Shown: positions 18,407-27,915 of the stretch, in pieces
Numbering within the stretch: position 1 is the stretch's first letter
How the letters are laid out: each line of letters begins with the position of its first letter
DNA from: Ornithinibacillus bavariensis
GTDB lineage: Bacteria; Bacillota; Bacilli; Bacillales; Amphibacillaceae
Length of the DNA stretch: 64,000 nucleotides
Reading direction: 5' to 3'
Assembly: GCF_018333235.1 (NCBI RefSeq)
Contig: NZ_BORP01000002.1
Span: 372,001-436,000, forward strand
The notes under the pieces: generated by a model
Seen by the model: only the letters and a program-made list of their open reading frames with translations
Databases searched by the model: none
What the model was told of the DNA's origin: nothing
Program-made: the position numbers and the translations under genes

Positions 18407-21319
18407 ATGAATTTAAGAAAAACTATAATTGGATTACTAGCATTGTTTTTAATCGTGTCTCAATTAGCAACTCCACTGTCTGTATATGCAGACGAAGGTA
18501 ATTTTGATGTTCCAGATAACGAAACAATAAACTTGTTTCTAGTCACCCAGGAACTATTATTAGACAATGGAATTAGAATTTCGGAAGGAACCTACATATA
18601 CGGTGAGAGAAAAAGTGAATCTATCACAATCCAGTTTGCCGATTACAGCATAGATATTCCGAACGAATTTGTGAGATTAATAGAAAAAAGTGAAGATATA
18701 CCAATTTATAGTAAATATTTAGAAGAGGAGACATCAATTAAAGTATTAAGAAAGGATACCTTGGGGTATTCAATTGAGCCATTTGAAAATCCACAGTTAA
18801 TTTTTAATCTGGAAATAGATTATCCAGTTACTGTAGATGAAAATGGTTATCCGTTTATTCTCTTAGGTAATGTGAAATTTTATATTGAAGAACCAATAAG
18901 TGAAAAAGTCCCTGAAAAAAATCAGGAATTGGAAGAATCCGGTAATGATTCAGATGAATCAAATGTCTCGGAGGGTCCCTCTCAGTCTATTGAAAAACAA
19001 GATGAGAAATCATTTCAAACTGGTTCGTTGCCAGACAAAAAAGAATCTACTAGCACCACAGAAACTGATCAAGAATTTAAATTATCTAATACTGCTCAAG
19101 ACACCATTGCAGACCCCTGGGAAGGAGTCAAATCTGACTATTTTAAAGTTACAGAAGATAATGTAGTTGTTTATGATAATAGAGTTGGAGGAACACTTAA
19201 AGCTGTCGGGACTCTTGAAAGGAATCAAATATATCCAAGAGTAAGTGATTATGGTAATTGGCATAGAATTCAATTCGGAGATATATATGGCTATGTTCAA
19301 AAGAATTCTACTATACCTGATAATGGTAAAAGTTTGAGAAATGAGAATAATAGCTTTAAAAATCAAGAACGGACATTTAAGACTTTACAGAATGTAATTG
19401 TATACGATAATTCTTCGGGTAGTTTAGTTCCTTTTGGACAGATTTATATGGGTGAGAATTATCCAATCGTATCTGACTACGGTATGTGGTGGCGCATAAT
19501 CTACTCTGATAGAGTAGGCTATGTACGAAAAAGTGAAGTAGATATACAATTTGTAAATAGTGATAAGTACTTTAAGGCAGAAGGAAATTCTATTGTTTAT
19601 GATAATCGTAATGGGACTTTAACACCTGTAGGTCAATTAATAAGTGGCCAAGTATACCCTCGAGTTAGTGATTATGGAAACTGGCATAGAATTGATTTTG
19701 GTAATTTCTATGGTTATGTAAAAAAGTCAGAAACTTCATTTGCAACTGGTACCGAAATTAAGAATATAAAAATGTCTTATGATAAATTTAGAGATTTCCT
19801 AGCTCTAGAAACAGTGACTGTATATGACAACTCATCTGGATCATTACTCCCTTTTGGAAAAATAGAAAAGGGTACAACATTTCCTATGGTTTCAGACTAC
19901 GGTAATTGGTGGACCATTGTATACGCAAATCGTGTGGGATACATTAAGAAAAGTGAGGTAAAAGTAGAAGTAAAGAGTAATGATTCTTATTTTCGAGCCC
20001 TTGAAAATCTACCAATCTATGATAATAAAACAGGATCATTAGTGAAGGTTGGGGAAATAAAGGCAAATCAATCATACCGAATCTACAGTGACTATGGAAA
20101 TTGGTGGAGAGTGAGATTTGGTGAATCTTTTGGTTATATTGAAAAATCTAAAAGTGGATATGCAACCAAAAATGAAATCAACAATCTAAATACCAATCTC
20201 AAAAACTCTAGAGATAAAATTGTTACTAGTGGTGTTGTGACTATATATGATAATTCTTCAGGGACGATAGTTCCTTTTGGTGAATTGGAAGCCAACACAA
20301 TTTATCCGGTAGTATCTGATTATGGAAATTGGTGGAGAATTTTATTTCTAGATAGAGTAGGGTTTATAAGAAAGTCAGATGTTAAACCATATGGAATAAC
20401 ATATACTAATATAAACATTTCACTTACTGATGCGGCGACTAAGCAAATGAAAGCTAAACCTCAAACAGATGTTTATCTCAATGGAGATTTATATGTGAGA
20501 TGGGATGCGTTTAAGAGTACTAACGGTATCGACAGTGGGGTAGTCAGTAGCGGGTGGAGAATTAGAACTGGTCCGGGTACGAATTATCAAACTGCTTATC
20601 TAACTACTAAAGATATAAATGTACGATTATTAGAAGAAGCTAGAGACAGTCAAGGTGCTAAGTGGTGGAAAATCAGTCGAGATTCCCTACCAAATTCTTT
20701 AGGAAATTGGGTAGATGCAAATTATGAAGAGGTTCTTTATAATATGAATCCTAATAACTTTGTAAATGACCCCACTCAAAAATATCAATTTCTTGATTTA
20801 CGGTATTATACAGGAGTTCCAGCTTCAGAATTAGATGCTTTATTAGCTGGTAAGGGAACTTTAAATGGTACTGGGAAAATATTTGAGCGAGCAGCACAAA
20901 CAGCTGGGATTAATGAACTTTACTTAGTTTCTCACGCACTATTAGAGTCGGGAAATGGCAACTCAACTTTAGCCAAAGGTGTAAAAGTAAATAATAGGAC
21001 TGTTTACAATTTCTTTGGAATTGGGGCCAATGACGGTTGTGCTGTCGAGTGCGGTGCACAGAGAGCCTATAAAGAGGGCTGGTTCACGGTTGAAGCAGCA
21101 ATAATTGGTGGAGCTCAATTTGCCAAGCAGAATTACATCTATTCAGGACAAAACACATTATATGCAATGCGCTGGAACCCTACAGCTTTAGTAACTGGGA
21201 ATCCTACACATCAATATGCCACTGATGTAGGCTGGGCAAGAAAGCAAGTTTATTACTATGAAAGATATTATTCTAGCGGTAATTATAATTTAAGGTTTGA
21301 TATACCTGTTTACAAATAG
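18407..21319 (+). CDS. Secreted GH73 N-acetylglucosaminidase (LytD-like autolysin) with six SH3-like repeats
   Basis: 970 aa. Signal peptide residues 1-28 (cut near SVYADE), then a unique N-terminal region and an acidic Ser/Glu-rich linker (about 155-235). Six SH3-like wall-binding repeats follow (about 244-661), each with VYDN, SDYGNW and a final GYV.K. Next is a classical SH3b (SGWRIRTGPGTNYQ, about 714) and the C-terminal glucosaminidase domain (about 795-970) with the GH73 catalytic Glu in LLESGNGNST (E847) and the MRWNP motif. It cleaves GlcNAc-MurNAc bonds of peptidoglycan outside the cell. ATG 18407 is chosen for AGGAGG at 18396-18401; the upstream TTG would overlap it. Its place beside wall-polymer genes suggests targeting to that polymer. 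Confidence 0.92.
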   Translation: MNLRKTIIGLLALFLIVSQLATPLSVYADEGNFDVPDNETINLFLVTQELLLDNGIRISEGTYIYGERKSESITIQFADYSIDIPNEFVRLIEKSEDIPIYSKYLEEETSIKVLRKDTLGYSIEPFENPQLIFNLEIDYPVTVDENGYPFILLGNVKFYIEEPISEKVPEKNQELEESGNDSDESNVSEGPSQSIEKQDEKSFQTGSLPDKKESTSTTETDQEFKLSNTAQDTIADPWEGVKSDYFKVTEDNVVVYDNRVGGTLKAVGTLERNQIYPRVSDYGNWHRIQFGDIYGYVQKNSTIPDNGKSLRNENNSFKNQERTFKTLQNVIVYDNSSGSLVPFGQIYMGENYPIVSDYGMWWRIIYSDRVGYVRKSEVDIQFVNSDKYFKAEGNSIVYDNRNGTLTPVGQLISGQVYPRVSDYGNWHRIDFGNFYGYVKKSETSFATGTEIKNIKMSYDKFRDFLALETVTVYDNSSGSLLPFGKIEKGTTFPMVSDYGNWWTIVYANRVGYIKKSEVKVEVKSNDSYFRALENLPIYDNKTGSLVKVGEIKANQSYRIYSDYGNWWRVRFGESFGYIEKSKSGYATKNEINNLNTNLKNSRDKIVTSGVVTIYDNSSGTIVPFGELEANTIYPVVSDYGNWWRILFLDRVGFIRKSDVKPYGITYTNINISLTDAATKQMKAKPQTDVYLNGDLYVRWDAFKSTNGIDSGVVSSGWRIRTGPGTNYQTAYLTTKDINVRLLEEARDSQGAKWWKISRDSLPNSLGNWVDANYEEVLYNMNPNNFVNDPTQKYQFLDLRYYTGVPASELDALLAGKGTLNGTGKIFERAAQTAGINELYLVSHALLESGNGNSTLAKGVKVNNRTVYNFFGIGANDGCAVECGAQRAYKEGWFTVEAAIIGGAQFAKQNYIYSGQNTLYAMRWNPTALVTGNPTHQYATDVGWARKQVYYYERYYSSGNYNLRFDIPVYK

Positions 21320-21375
21320 AAGAAAAAACACTTTCATCGTGACCTGTACTCTTTCAAGTAAACGGAGATAAAATA

Positions 21376-21433
21376 AAAAATGACTAAGTGGCAATAACTC
21401 TATAACATAGGGCTATTGCCGTTAGTCATTTTT
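21376..21433 (+). terminator. Terminator of the glucosaminidase gene
   Basis: Arms AAAAATGACTAAGTGGCAATA (21376-21396, quoted to its 21-base extent by coordinates) and 21414-21433 pair almost fully, with a T5 tail. Confidence 0.85.
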
Positions 21434-21599
21434 GATATCAATTATAATTTTAAAAATAAATATACTCGTCTATTTATCTAGACAATTTTTCAAATATTAT
21501 GGAATAATATTATTTACTTTTGAGTCATAAGTCCATTATCTATATAGTGTGGATAAATGTATGAAGCTTTATAACGTTGAACAAATCTCGAAAAATTTA

Positions 21600-21640
21600 G
21601 GCTGCAATTCCCAATAATTTTAGAAGGATAGCAGCCTGAA
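21600..21640 (-). terminator. Terminator of the LCP gene at 21690-22700
   Basis: AGGCTGC pairs with GCAGCCT. On the minus strand the second arm is followed by AAATTTTT. Between this and the plus-strand terminator near 21433 nothing else is seen. Confidence 0.6.
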
Positions 21641-21689
21641 GGATGATATTTTATTTTTTCCTTAGTTTTTATTTACAGTCAAATTATTA

Positions 21690-22700
21690 TTAATATTCGT
21701 TTTCTTTTTTAACTGTTACTTTGCTATTTTTCAATTCCAAATGCTTCTTCAATTCAGCCTGAACTTCAGCAAGAGATTCTTCATCCGCAATCTGATAACT
21801 AACACCATTAATCGTCTGAGAATCGGTTTTTAATACTAATTTATCGATATTACTTGATCTAAATTTAGAGTAATTAGTGAAGAAAGACAATCCTTCACTT
21901 ACTTTCATATTCGTCTCTACATTGTTACCGAATTCTTCGGCTAAATCATCAATTTTGGTTATTGTTCCAACAGATAATGCTTTCTTAATAATTGCTTCTA
22001 CAACTTGTTGTTGACGTTCATTTCTTCCGATGTCTCCAAGAGGGTCCTGTTTTCGCATACGTGCATAAGCTAGAGCGTATCTACCATCTAGCTCCATTTG
22101 ACCTTCATAGAATTGTAGTTTTTCAGCAACGCGGTCATCACTATTTTGTTGAAAGTCAAATGGTACATCTACAGTTATACCACCTAAGATATCAACAATG
22201 TTCTTAAAAGATTCAAAGTTAACTGCTGCATAATAGTCTATTGGTATATCTAGAAAGTTCTCGACAGTATCAATAGTCATTTCTTTTCCGCCAAAAACAT
22301 GAGCATGATTAATTTTATCCTGTTTGTCCTTACCAACTATATCAACTAATGTATCACGAGGAATACTTAATAATTTTAATTTTTCATCTTTCGGGTTAAA
22401 GGTTGCAACCATCAATGTATCTGTTCGACCATTTTGGCCACCGGAAGAATAATCCTCAACACCCATTATGAGAATTGAAACTGGGTCTTTACTTATAGAA
22501 ACAACTTGATCTCGCTTATCTGACTTTTCTCTACCTAGGTCATTATAAGAATTACTTGCAGCTTGGAAGGTTTGTAATGCCACATAGCCCCCAATACCTA
22601 TAATACCAAGAAATATAATAACAATAATAACGAAGGAAGTACGAAGTCGTTTTTTCCGTTTGACCTTTTTCCTTTCAGTTCTATGTTCTATTCGTCCCAT
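21690..22700 (-). CDS. LytR-CpsA-Psr (LCP) family cell-wall polymer ligase
   Basis: 336 aa. Cytoplasmic basic N-tail, one TM (about residues 20-45), then the extracellular LCP domain. Signature residues are visible: VSILIMGVEDYS...RTDTLMVATFNP, LLSIPRDTLVDIVG, INHAHVFGG and a GGITVDVPFDF strand (about 85-190), followed by RKQDPLGDIGRNERQQ, the catalytic arginine region. LCP enzymes transfer undecaprenyl-PP-linked polymers to peptidoglycan MurNAc. AAGGAGA precedes the start. It is likely the enzyme that attaches the polymer made by this locus. Paralogue of the next gene upstream (about the same size). Confidence 0.94.
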   Translation of the reverse strand: MGRIEHRTERKKVKRKKRLRTSFVIIVIIFLGIIGIGGYVALQTFQAASNSYNDLGREKSDKRDQVVSISKDPVSILIMGVEDYSSGGQNGRTDTLMVATFNPKDEKLKLLSIPRDTLVDIVGKDKQDKINHAHVFGGKEMTIDTVENFLDIPIDYYAAVNFESFKNIVDILGGITVDVPFDFQQNSDDRVAEKLQFYEGQMELDGRYALAYARMRKQDPLGDIGRNERQQQVVEAIIKKALSVGTITKIDDLAEEFGNNVETNMKVSEGLSFFTNYSKFRSSNIDKLVLKTDSQTINGVSYQIADEESLAEVQAELKKHLELKNSKVTVKKENEY

Positions 22701-22917
22701 ACGGTTGTCTCCTTTTATTCAATGAATCTATATAACTAGTATATGATTAAATTCATAAACGTACAATCAACAATTAGCATATCACATAAAAGGCATGTTT
22801 ACTATAATAAAATCATTACAAACTTTAGGTATTTTAGTGGTATTTGAATGAAGAATATCTAAGATTTTTTTTAAGAAAAGCTACTAAATAAGTAGTTGTA
22901 CGGATTAGAGTCGTGTA

Positions 22918-22960
22918 ATAACGAACTAGTAAAAAATAAACTCTTCACTAGTTCGTTATT
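22918..22960. repeat. 13-bp perfect inverted repeat overlapping an LCP stop codon
   Basis: ATAACGAACTAGT (22918-22930) and ACTAGTTCGTTAT (22947-22959) are perfectly complementary. One arm encodes the last codons and stop of the LCP gene at 22948. No U run follows in either direction, so it may be a processing or stability hairpin rather than a classical terminator. Confidence 0.6.
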
Positions 22961-23928
22961 CCTAAGTGAGAAAGAAGCTCTTTTTCTATTGCTTCCCTAC
23001 TCCTTTCATCAACTTGGTAATACCATAGGCCATCGTCCAAGTATCCGCCAAAACCTTTTAGATGTAAAGAGGTTAGTGAGGGAGCTTTGCTTAACCCATA
23101 AGATGCAAACGACTTTATCTCTGCGAAGGATAAATTAGTTTTCATATTGCTACCAACTGCTCTGATTATGTCCCCTAATTTGAAAATGGAGGAAGTCGAT
23201 GTAGCCTCTTTGAAAATAGTTCTTATCATTTCTTGCTGCCGTTTACTACGTTCTATATCATTATCATATTTTCTCGATCGAACAAGTGCTAATGCTTGTT
23301 CTCCATTTATTTTTTGATACCCTGGCATTAGATGAATGGCATTTTTATTGTCATGTGAATCTGGTTCATACAACTCAAATGGCACGTCAAAATAAATACC
23401 ACCTAATGAATCAATAATTTCAATAAAAGCTTCAAAATTGAATCGCACATAATAATCAACGGGAACATTCATGAAATTCTCGACTGCTTCAATTGTAGCT
23501 TTTGGCCCTCCGTAAAAGTGGGCATGATTTATTTTGGTATGGTAGCCAAGCTCTGGTACATATACATGAGAATCTCTGGGGATACTTAATAAATTTATAC
23601 TGTTGTCCTTTCTGTTAAAGGTTCCTAAAATTAACGCATCTGAGCGACTATGCTCCTTATAATTACGATCCTTACTATCATCTACTCCGATTAGTAATAT
23701 GGAGACATTATCTTTTATTGGATTTACTACATTATCCCGTAAGGAGGAACGTTTATTGTCTCTTTGTACTTCTTCATAGGAGCTGTTTAAAGTGTCCTGT
23801 ACTTTATCGTATAAATATATGGCATATACACTTACACTGATAAGAAAGAATAGGAGAAGAGATGAAATAAATAAGAAAATGATTTTTTTCTTAGAATAAT
23901 TTCTATGTGTTTTATTTTTAAAGAGCAT
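22948..23928 (-). CDS. LytR-CpsA-Psr (LCP) family cell-wall polymer ligase, second copy
   Basis: 326 aa. TM at about residues 15-37, then an LCP domain with VSILLIGVDDS...RSDALILGTFNR, LLSIPRDSHVYVPE, INHAHFYGGPK, GGIYFDVPFEL and RSRKYDNDIERSKRQQ, i.e. the conserved Asp/Arg set for pyrophosphate and metal binding. RBS AAGGAGA lies upstream on the minus strand. Two LCP enzymes in tandem is common in Bacillaceae wall loci. They may differ in the polymer they attach or be redundant. Confidence 0.94.
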   Translation of the reverse strand: MLFKNKTHRNYSKKKIIFLFISSLLLFFLISVSVYAIYLYDKVQDTLNSSYEEVQRDNKRSSLRDNVVNPIKDNVSILLIGVDDSKDRNYKEHSRSDALILGTFNRKDNSINLLSIPRDSHVYVPELGYHTKINHAHFYGGPKATIEAVENFMNVPVDYYVRFNFEAFIEIIDSLGGIYFDVPFELYEPDSHDNKNAIHLMPGYQKINGEQALALVRSRKYDNDIERSKRQQEMIRTIFKEATSTSSIFKLGDIIRAVGSNMKTNLSFAEIKSFASYGLSKAPSLTSLHLKGFGGYLDDGLWYYQVDERSREAIEKELLSHLGITN

Positions 23929-24195
23929 CCAATTTCTCCTTTTAATCTTTATTGTACTTGTTATTATGGCCTTTTTTTATTTCAATATTTCTTGTTTATT
24001 ATCCTAAAAATCCAACTCAATAAATCCATTTCGTGTGAAGGATTATTGTCAATACAATATAAAGCAACATTTTTCTTAAAATAAATGGTATGATATATGA
24101 TATAATGTCGAATAATGGAAACCTTTGAGATTAATAAGTAAGAGATTAATACAGAAAAAAGAAGATATAAATCAGATATATAGGAGGAAGCATAT

Positions 24196-25320
24196 ATGAA
24201 AAAACCTATAAAAGTAATGACAATCTTTGGTACACGACCTGAAGCTATAAAGATGGCTCCACTTGTATTAGAGCTGCAGAAGCGACCGGATGAGTTTGAA
24301 TCTATTGTCACAGTTACTGCACAGCACCGTGAAATGCTTGACCAAGTATTAGAGATTTTTAAAGTAACGCCAGATTTTGATCTAAATATAATGAAAAAAC
24401 AGCAGTCCTTAGCACAAATTACGACAAGAGCTTTAGAAGGCTTAGATGAAGTAATGAAGAAGACAAATCCGGATATTGTGCTGGTTCATGGTGATACGAC
24501 GACTACATTTGTCGCGTCACTTGCAGCTTTCTATAATCAAATTGCAATTGGACATGTTGAGGCTGGTCTACGAACTTGGAATAAGTATTCCCCTTATCCA
24601 GAAGAAATGAATCGCCAACTTACAGGGATAATGGCAGACTTGCATTTTTCTCCTACTGAAAAATCTAAACAAAATCTACTTAATGAAAACAAGCCAGAAG
24701 ACCGAATCTATGTGACAGGAAATACGGCTATTGATGCACTTAAGACGACAATTAGTGATTCCTATTCTAACCCAATTCTAGATGCGCTTGGAGATAAGCG
24801 ATTAGTTCTTATGACAGCTCATAGAAGAGAGAACTTAGGAAGTAATATGAAGCAAATGTTTAGAGCGATTAAGCGGCTAGTAGAAAAGCATGATGACATT
24901 CAAGTTATTTATCCGGTTCACTTAAATCCAGTTGTTCAGGAGACAGCAAACGAAATCCTAGGTAACGACGAACGAATTAAATTAATCGAACCTTTAGGAG
25001 TGGTGGATTTCCATAACTTTGCTTCAAGAGCGCATTTAATTTTAACTGATTCAGGTGGAGTTCAAGAAGAGGCACCGTCTCTAGGAGTTCCGGTATTAGT
25101 ACTACGTGATACAACAGAACGACCAGAGGGTATTGAAGCAGGGACATTAAAATTAGCTGGAACCGAAGAAGATACAATTTTTAATCTAGCAAATGAACTA
25201 CTTTCTAATGATGAAGCTTATGAGAAAATGGCAAATGCTTCTAATCCTTATGGTGATGGACATGCTTCAGAAAGAATTGCAGATGCAATCATTGATTTTT
25301 TTGGGAAAAAGATTGATTAA
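24196..25320 (+). CDS. mnaA: UDP-N-acetylglucosamine 2-epimerase (non-hydrolysing)
   Basis: Interconverts UDP-GlcNAc and UDP-ManNAc in the cytoplasm. 374 aa, the family length. Motifs: FGTRPEAIKMAPL (residues about 9-21), VHGDTTTTF (about 93-101), HVEAGLRT, TAHRRENLG and DSGGVQEEAPSLGVPVL (about 280-296). AGGAGG is 8 bases before the ATG. It feeds both the ManNAc-containing linkage unit of teichoic acids and, via WecC at 8607-9863, ManNAcA-containing polymers. Divergent from the LCP genes, with an AT-rich 250-base gap holding a TATAAT (24101-24106) but no clear -35. Confidence 0.96.
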   Translation: MKKPIKVMTIFGTRPEAIKMAPLVLELQKRPDEFESIVTVTAQHREMLDQVLEIFKVTPDFDLNIMKKQQSLAQITTRALEGLDEVMKKTNPDIVLVHGDTTTTFVASLAAFYNQIAIGHVEAGLRTWNKYSPYPEEMNRQLTGIMADLHFSPTEKSKQNLLNENKPEDRIYVTGNTAIDALKTTISDSYSNPILDALGDKRLVLMTAHRRENLGSNMKQMFRAIKRLVEKHDDIQVIYPVHLNPVVQETANEILGNDERIKLIEPLGVVDFHNFASRAHLILTDSGGVQEEAPSLGVPVLVLRDTTERPEGIEAGTLKLAGTEEDTIFNLANELLSNDEAYEKMANASNPYGDGHASERIADAIIDFFGKKID

Positions 25321-25385
25321 ATTGTAACTTATTAAAAGGGCTGCAACTGATATGCCTTATTCGATAATTTAATTGTTAAAAGAGC

Positions 25386-25436
25386 AAGTGGATCTACAGC
25401 AAGGTTTTGCTCGTAGATCCACTTCATTATTTTTTT
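25386..25436 (+). terminator. Terminator of mnaA
   Basis: AAGTGGATCTAC (25386-25397) pairs with GTAGATCCACTT (25413-25424), followed by TTTTTTT at 25430-25436. Confidence 0.9.
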
Positions 25437-25760
25437 GGTATTACTCTATAGCCATTCAATAATCATGAACAGTAACCACAAAAACTGTATACCATCACCA
25501 AGAGCAGATATACATTGATATGAGGTACTTATTTAAATAGTCTAGAAGATATGGATGATGAACTTTTCCTCAATCGTAAATTGTACAACACCTTCCATTC
25601 CAATTTCGGTAATAACATCTATCCATAATTACATCGTGAACAGTAAACAACATAGGAAATAGGACAAGGATATTCAAAATAGGAATACTGTTTTGTTTCT
25701 TATTCAACAATTTAGCGAGTATATAATACACGAAATGTTTTAGACTTAAAATAATCATTA
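25437..25760 (-). pseudogene. Possible decayed gene, identity unknown
   Basis: The minus strand reads as coding-like sequence in two frames: LKHFVYYILAKLLNKKQNSI... (25758 downward) and, after a frame change near 25620, DVITEIGMEGVVQFTIEEKF. This looks like a small gene broken by a frameshift. I cannot name a family, and chance is possible. Confidence 0.25.
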
Positions 25761-25789
25761 TCTATTAGTTCTTTGACTTGTGGTCCTTC

Positions 25790-25818
25790 TTGACACTTGT
25801 TAGTTATAAACTTATGAT
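25790..25818 (+). promoter_or_regulatory. Promoter of the first SorC regulator
   Basis: -35 TTGACA (25790-25795), 17-bp spacer, -10 TATGAT (25813-25818). It puts the transcript start near 25825, so the true start codon is the ATG at 25868 and not one further upstream. Confidence 0.7.
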
Positions 25819-25867
25819 TTTAATAGGTAAATATACGTGGTATAAGTATACGGTAAAGGAAGATTTT

Positions 25868-26824
25868 ATGTTAAGTTGGGAAGAACGGCGTTTAATGGTT
25901 AAAGTCGCCATGCTTTATTACTTTGAGGGATGGACACAGGCAGAGATTGCAACAAAATATAATGTTTCTCGCCCTGTAATTTCTAAGCTTTTAAATAACG
26001 CGAAAAAAGAAGGTATCGTTGAGATTTATATTAAAGATGAGACCTATCACACAGTAGAATTAGAACAAAAATTAATTGAAAAGTTTAATTTAAAAGAGGT
26101 TATTGTAGTTTCTACGGCTGGATTTGCTCCAGAAATGGCAAAGAGACAACTGGGGAAATCTGCTGCGTCCTACATAGCAAAGCGTACAAAGGATGTTAAA
26201 AGCCTAGGAATATCATGGGGATCGACATTGTTATCATTTGTGGAAGAATTTCCATATGAGCATAAAAAGGATGTGCATATTGTTCCTATAGTTGGCGGGA
26301 TGGGGAGTGAGTATGTTCATATTCATTCCAATCAACTGGCCTTTAATCTGGCACAAAAAATGAATACGAGTTGTTCCTATTTATATGCACCAGCACTGGT
26401 AGAATCAATTGATTTAAAGGATCGACTCGTTAATACCAAAGATATTGCAAATGTTCTTGAATTAGCCCAAAATGTAGAATTGGCCGTTGTCGGCATTGGT
26501 AACCCATTTAAAGAAGCAACGATGGAGAAAATCGGGTATTTGAATGATAATGATCTAACCTCTTTAAGGAAGGCGGGAGCAGTGGGAGATATTAGTTCTC
26601 GTTTCTATGATGCAGTTGGAAATGAACTCGATCATCCTTTGAATCAACGGGTCATCGGCTTAAACTTAGATGAAATTAAAAAGATACCTGAAGTTGTCGG
26701 TATTGTGGAAGGATCATATAAATTGGAAAGTATTGAAGCAGCTCTAAATGGCGGTTATTTAGATGTTCTTATTACAGACGACCGTACAGCTCAAGAGTTA
26801 CTCCAGAATCAGTCATTAAGATAA
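25868..26824 (+). CDS. SorC-family sugar-binding transcriptional regulator (copy 1)
   Basis: 318 aa. N-terminal HTH (YYFEGWTQAEIATKYNVSRPVISKLLNNAKKEG, residues about 18-52, quoted by ends) joined to the SorC/CggR-type effector domain (SLGISWGSTLLSFVEEF, about 118-134; VVGIGNP; GAVGDISSRFYD). Such proteins bind phosphorylated sugars or polyols and control nearby catabolic operons as tetramers. ATG 25868 has AAAGGA upstream, and the promoter at 25790-25818 excludes the longer reading. Paralogue of the regulator at 29818 (similar length and motifs throughout). It is convergent with the dehydrogenase gene. Confidence 0.92.
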   Translation: MLSWEERRLMVKVAMLYYFEGWTQAEIATKYNVSRPVISKLLNNAKKEGIVEIYIKDETYHTVELEQKLIEKFNLKEVIVVSTAGFAPEMAKRQLGKSAASYIAKRTKDVKSLGISWGSTLLSFVEEFPYEHKKDVHIVPIVGGMGSEYVHIHSNQLAFNLAQKMNTSCSYLYAPALVESIDLKDRLVNTKDIANVLELAQNVELAVVGIGNPFKEATMEKIGYLNDNDLTSLRKAGAVGDISSRFYDAVGNELDHPLNQRVIGLNLDEIKKIPEVVGIVEGSYKLESIEAALNGGYLDVLITDDRTAQELLQNQSLR

Positions 26825-26828
26825 AGAT

Positions 26829-26860
26829 AGACTCTCAGTTAAAAAAGCTGAGAGTCTTTT
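26829..26860. terminator. Bidirectional terminator between convergent genes
   Basis: AGACTCTCAG pairs with CTGAGAGTCT around an A-rich loop, with T4 on the plus side. Confidence 0.8.
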
Positions 26861-26863
26861 ACA

Positions 26864-27904
26864 TTATTTAAAAGGGTTAATGATACATTTTAGTCCGTCT
26901 TTTCGAAGGGCTGTTTGGAAGGCTTCCTCTGTATGATGTAAAGGAAAAGAATGTGTTACAAAAAAGTGAAAGTCAATTACCCCATCGTCAATCCATTTAA
27001 CAGCCTCCATATGGGATTCTCTAGGAGCACCATGTGTTCCGACTACCTTTAATTGCTTATAAATAATATGATTCGTATTTAATGAGATCTCTTTTATTTG
27101 TTTCATACCAGCAAAGAATAGTATTCTTCCAGTTTTTTTAGCAATTTCTAGTGATTCTTGCTGAACGGATGGTGCGGGGGCAGTAATTATAACAACTTCT
27201 GCACCATACCCATTTGTCATCTCTAGAACTTTGTTAACTGTATTACTTTCTAATGGATCAATAACAAAATCAGCCCCTGCTTCTGTCGCCATCTTTTGCC
27301 TTGGCTTTGAACGTTGAACGGCGATAACCTTTTTGGCGCCTAATTTCTTGGCTGCTGCAATATACATACAGCCGATTGCCCCAGCACCATAAACTACTAC
27401 CGTATCACCATCACGTATCTCTACTTCCTTTAATCCACTTAATACACAGGAAAATGGTTCGGATAGACTCGCTATTTCATAAGATGTTGTATCTGCTATT
27501 TTTTGAATGGAGCCATATTCAATAAAATTCCTCGGTAGAACAACATATTCAGCAAAGCCACCGTCGATTTGATATCCAATCGATTCTCCTTTAATGCAAA
27601 GATGCCCTTCGTTTTTTTGGCAGAATAAGCATTCACCACAAGGTATATGGGCACCTAAAGTGACACGGTCTCCAATGGAAAAATGGTTAACATACTTTCC
27701 AAGGGCAACGATTTCTCCAGCAATTTCATGGCCAATTACCCTAGGAAAGTCAACTCGATTGTCCCCGTTTTGATAGATTCGTAGATCAGATCCACATACT
27801 CCAATCGCATGAACCTTCAGCAAAATCTCATGATGAGAAATAGCTGGTATTTCTCTTTCCTGAAGTATTAACTGTTCTTTCCCAGTAAGAGCAACCACAT
27901 TCAT
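26864..27904 (-). CDS. Zinc-dependent polyol (sorbitol/tetritol-type) dehydrogenase, MDR family
   Basis: 346 aa. Catalytic zinc ligands are in GVCGSDLRIY (Cys about 37) and GHEIAGEI (His/Glu about 63-64). The structural zinc site is CGECLFCQKNEGHLC (about 92-106). The Rossmann motif VVYGAGAIGCMYIAAAKKLGA lies near 170-190. This is the sorbitol/threitol/galactitol dehydrogenase branch. It would oxidise a polyol or polyol phosphate with NAD in the cytoplasm. It starts 11 bases after the GlpD-family gene and is clearly co-transcribed with it. Substrate is uncertain; the context favours a short-chain or branched polyol. Confidence 0.9.
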   Translation of the reverse strand: MNVVALTGKEQLILQEREIPAISHHEILLKVHAIGVCGSDLRIYQNGDNRVDFPRVIGHEIAGEIVALGKYVNHFSIGDRVTLGAHIPCGECLFCQKNEGHLCIKGESIGYQIDGGFAEYVVLPRNFIEYGSIQKIADTTSYEIASLSEPFSCVLSGLKEVEIRDGDTVVVYGAGAIGCMYIAAAKKLGAKKVIAVQRSKPRQKMATEAGADFVIDPLESNTVNKVLEMTNGYGAEVVIITAPAPSVQQESLEIAKKTGRILFFAGMKQIKEISLNTNHIIYKQLKVVGTHGAPRESHMEAVKWIDDGVIDFHFFVTHSFPLHHTEEAFQTALRKDGLKCIINPFK

Positions 27905-27915
27905 GATATTACCCC

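Noticed and set aside
18900-19166. 88-aa plus-strand ORF in another frame of the glucosaminidase
   Set aside because: Lysine-rich out-of-frame reading of the Ser/Glu linker; no RBS.
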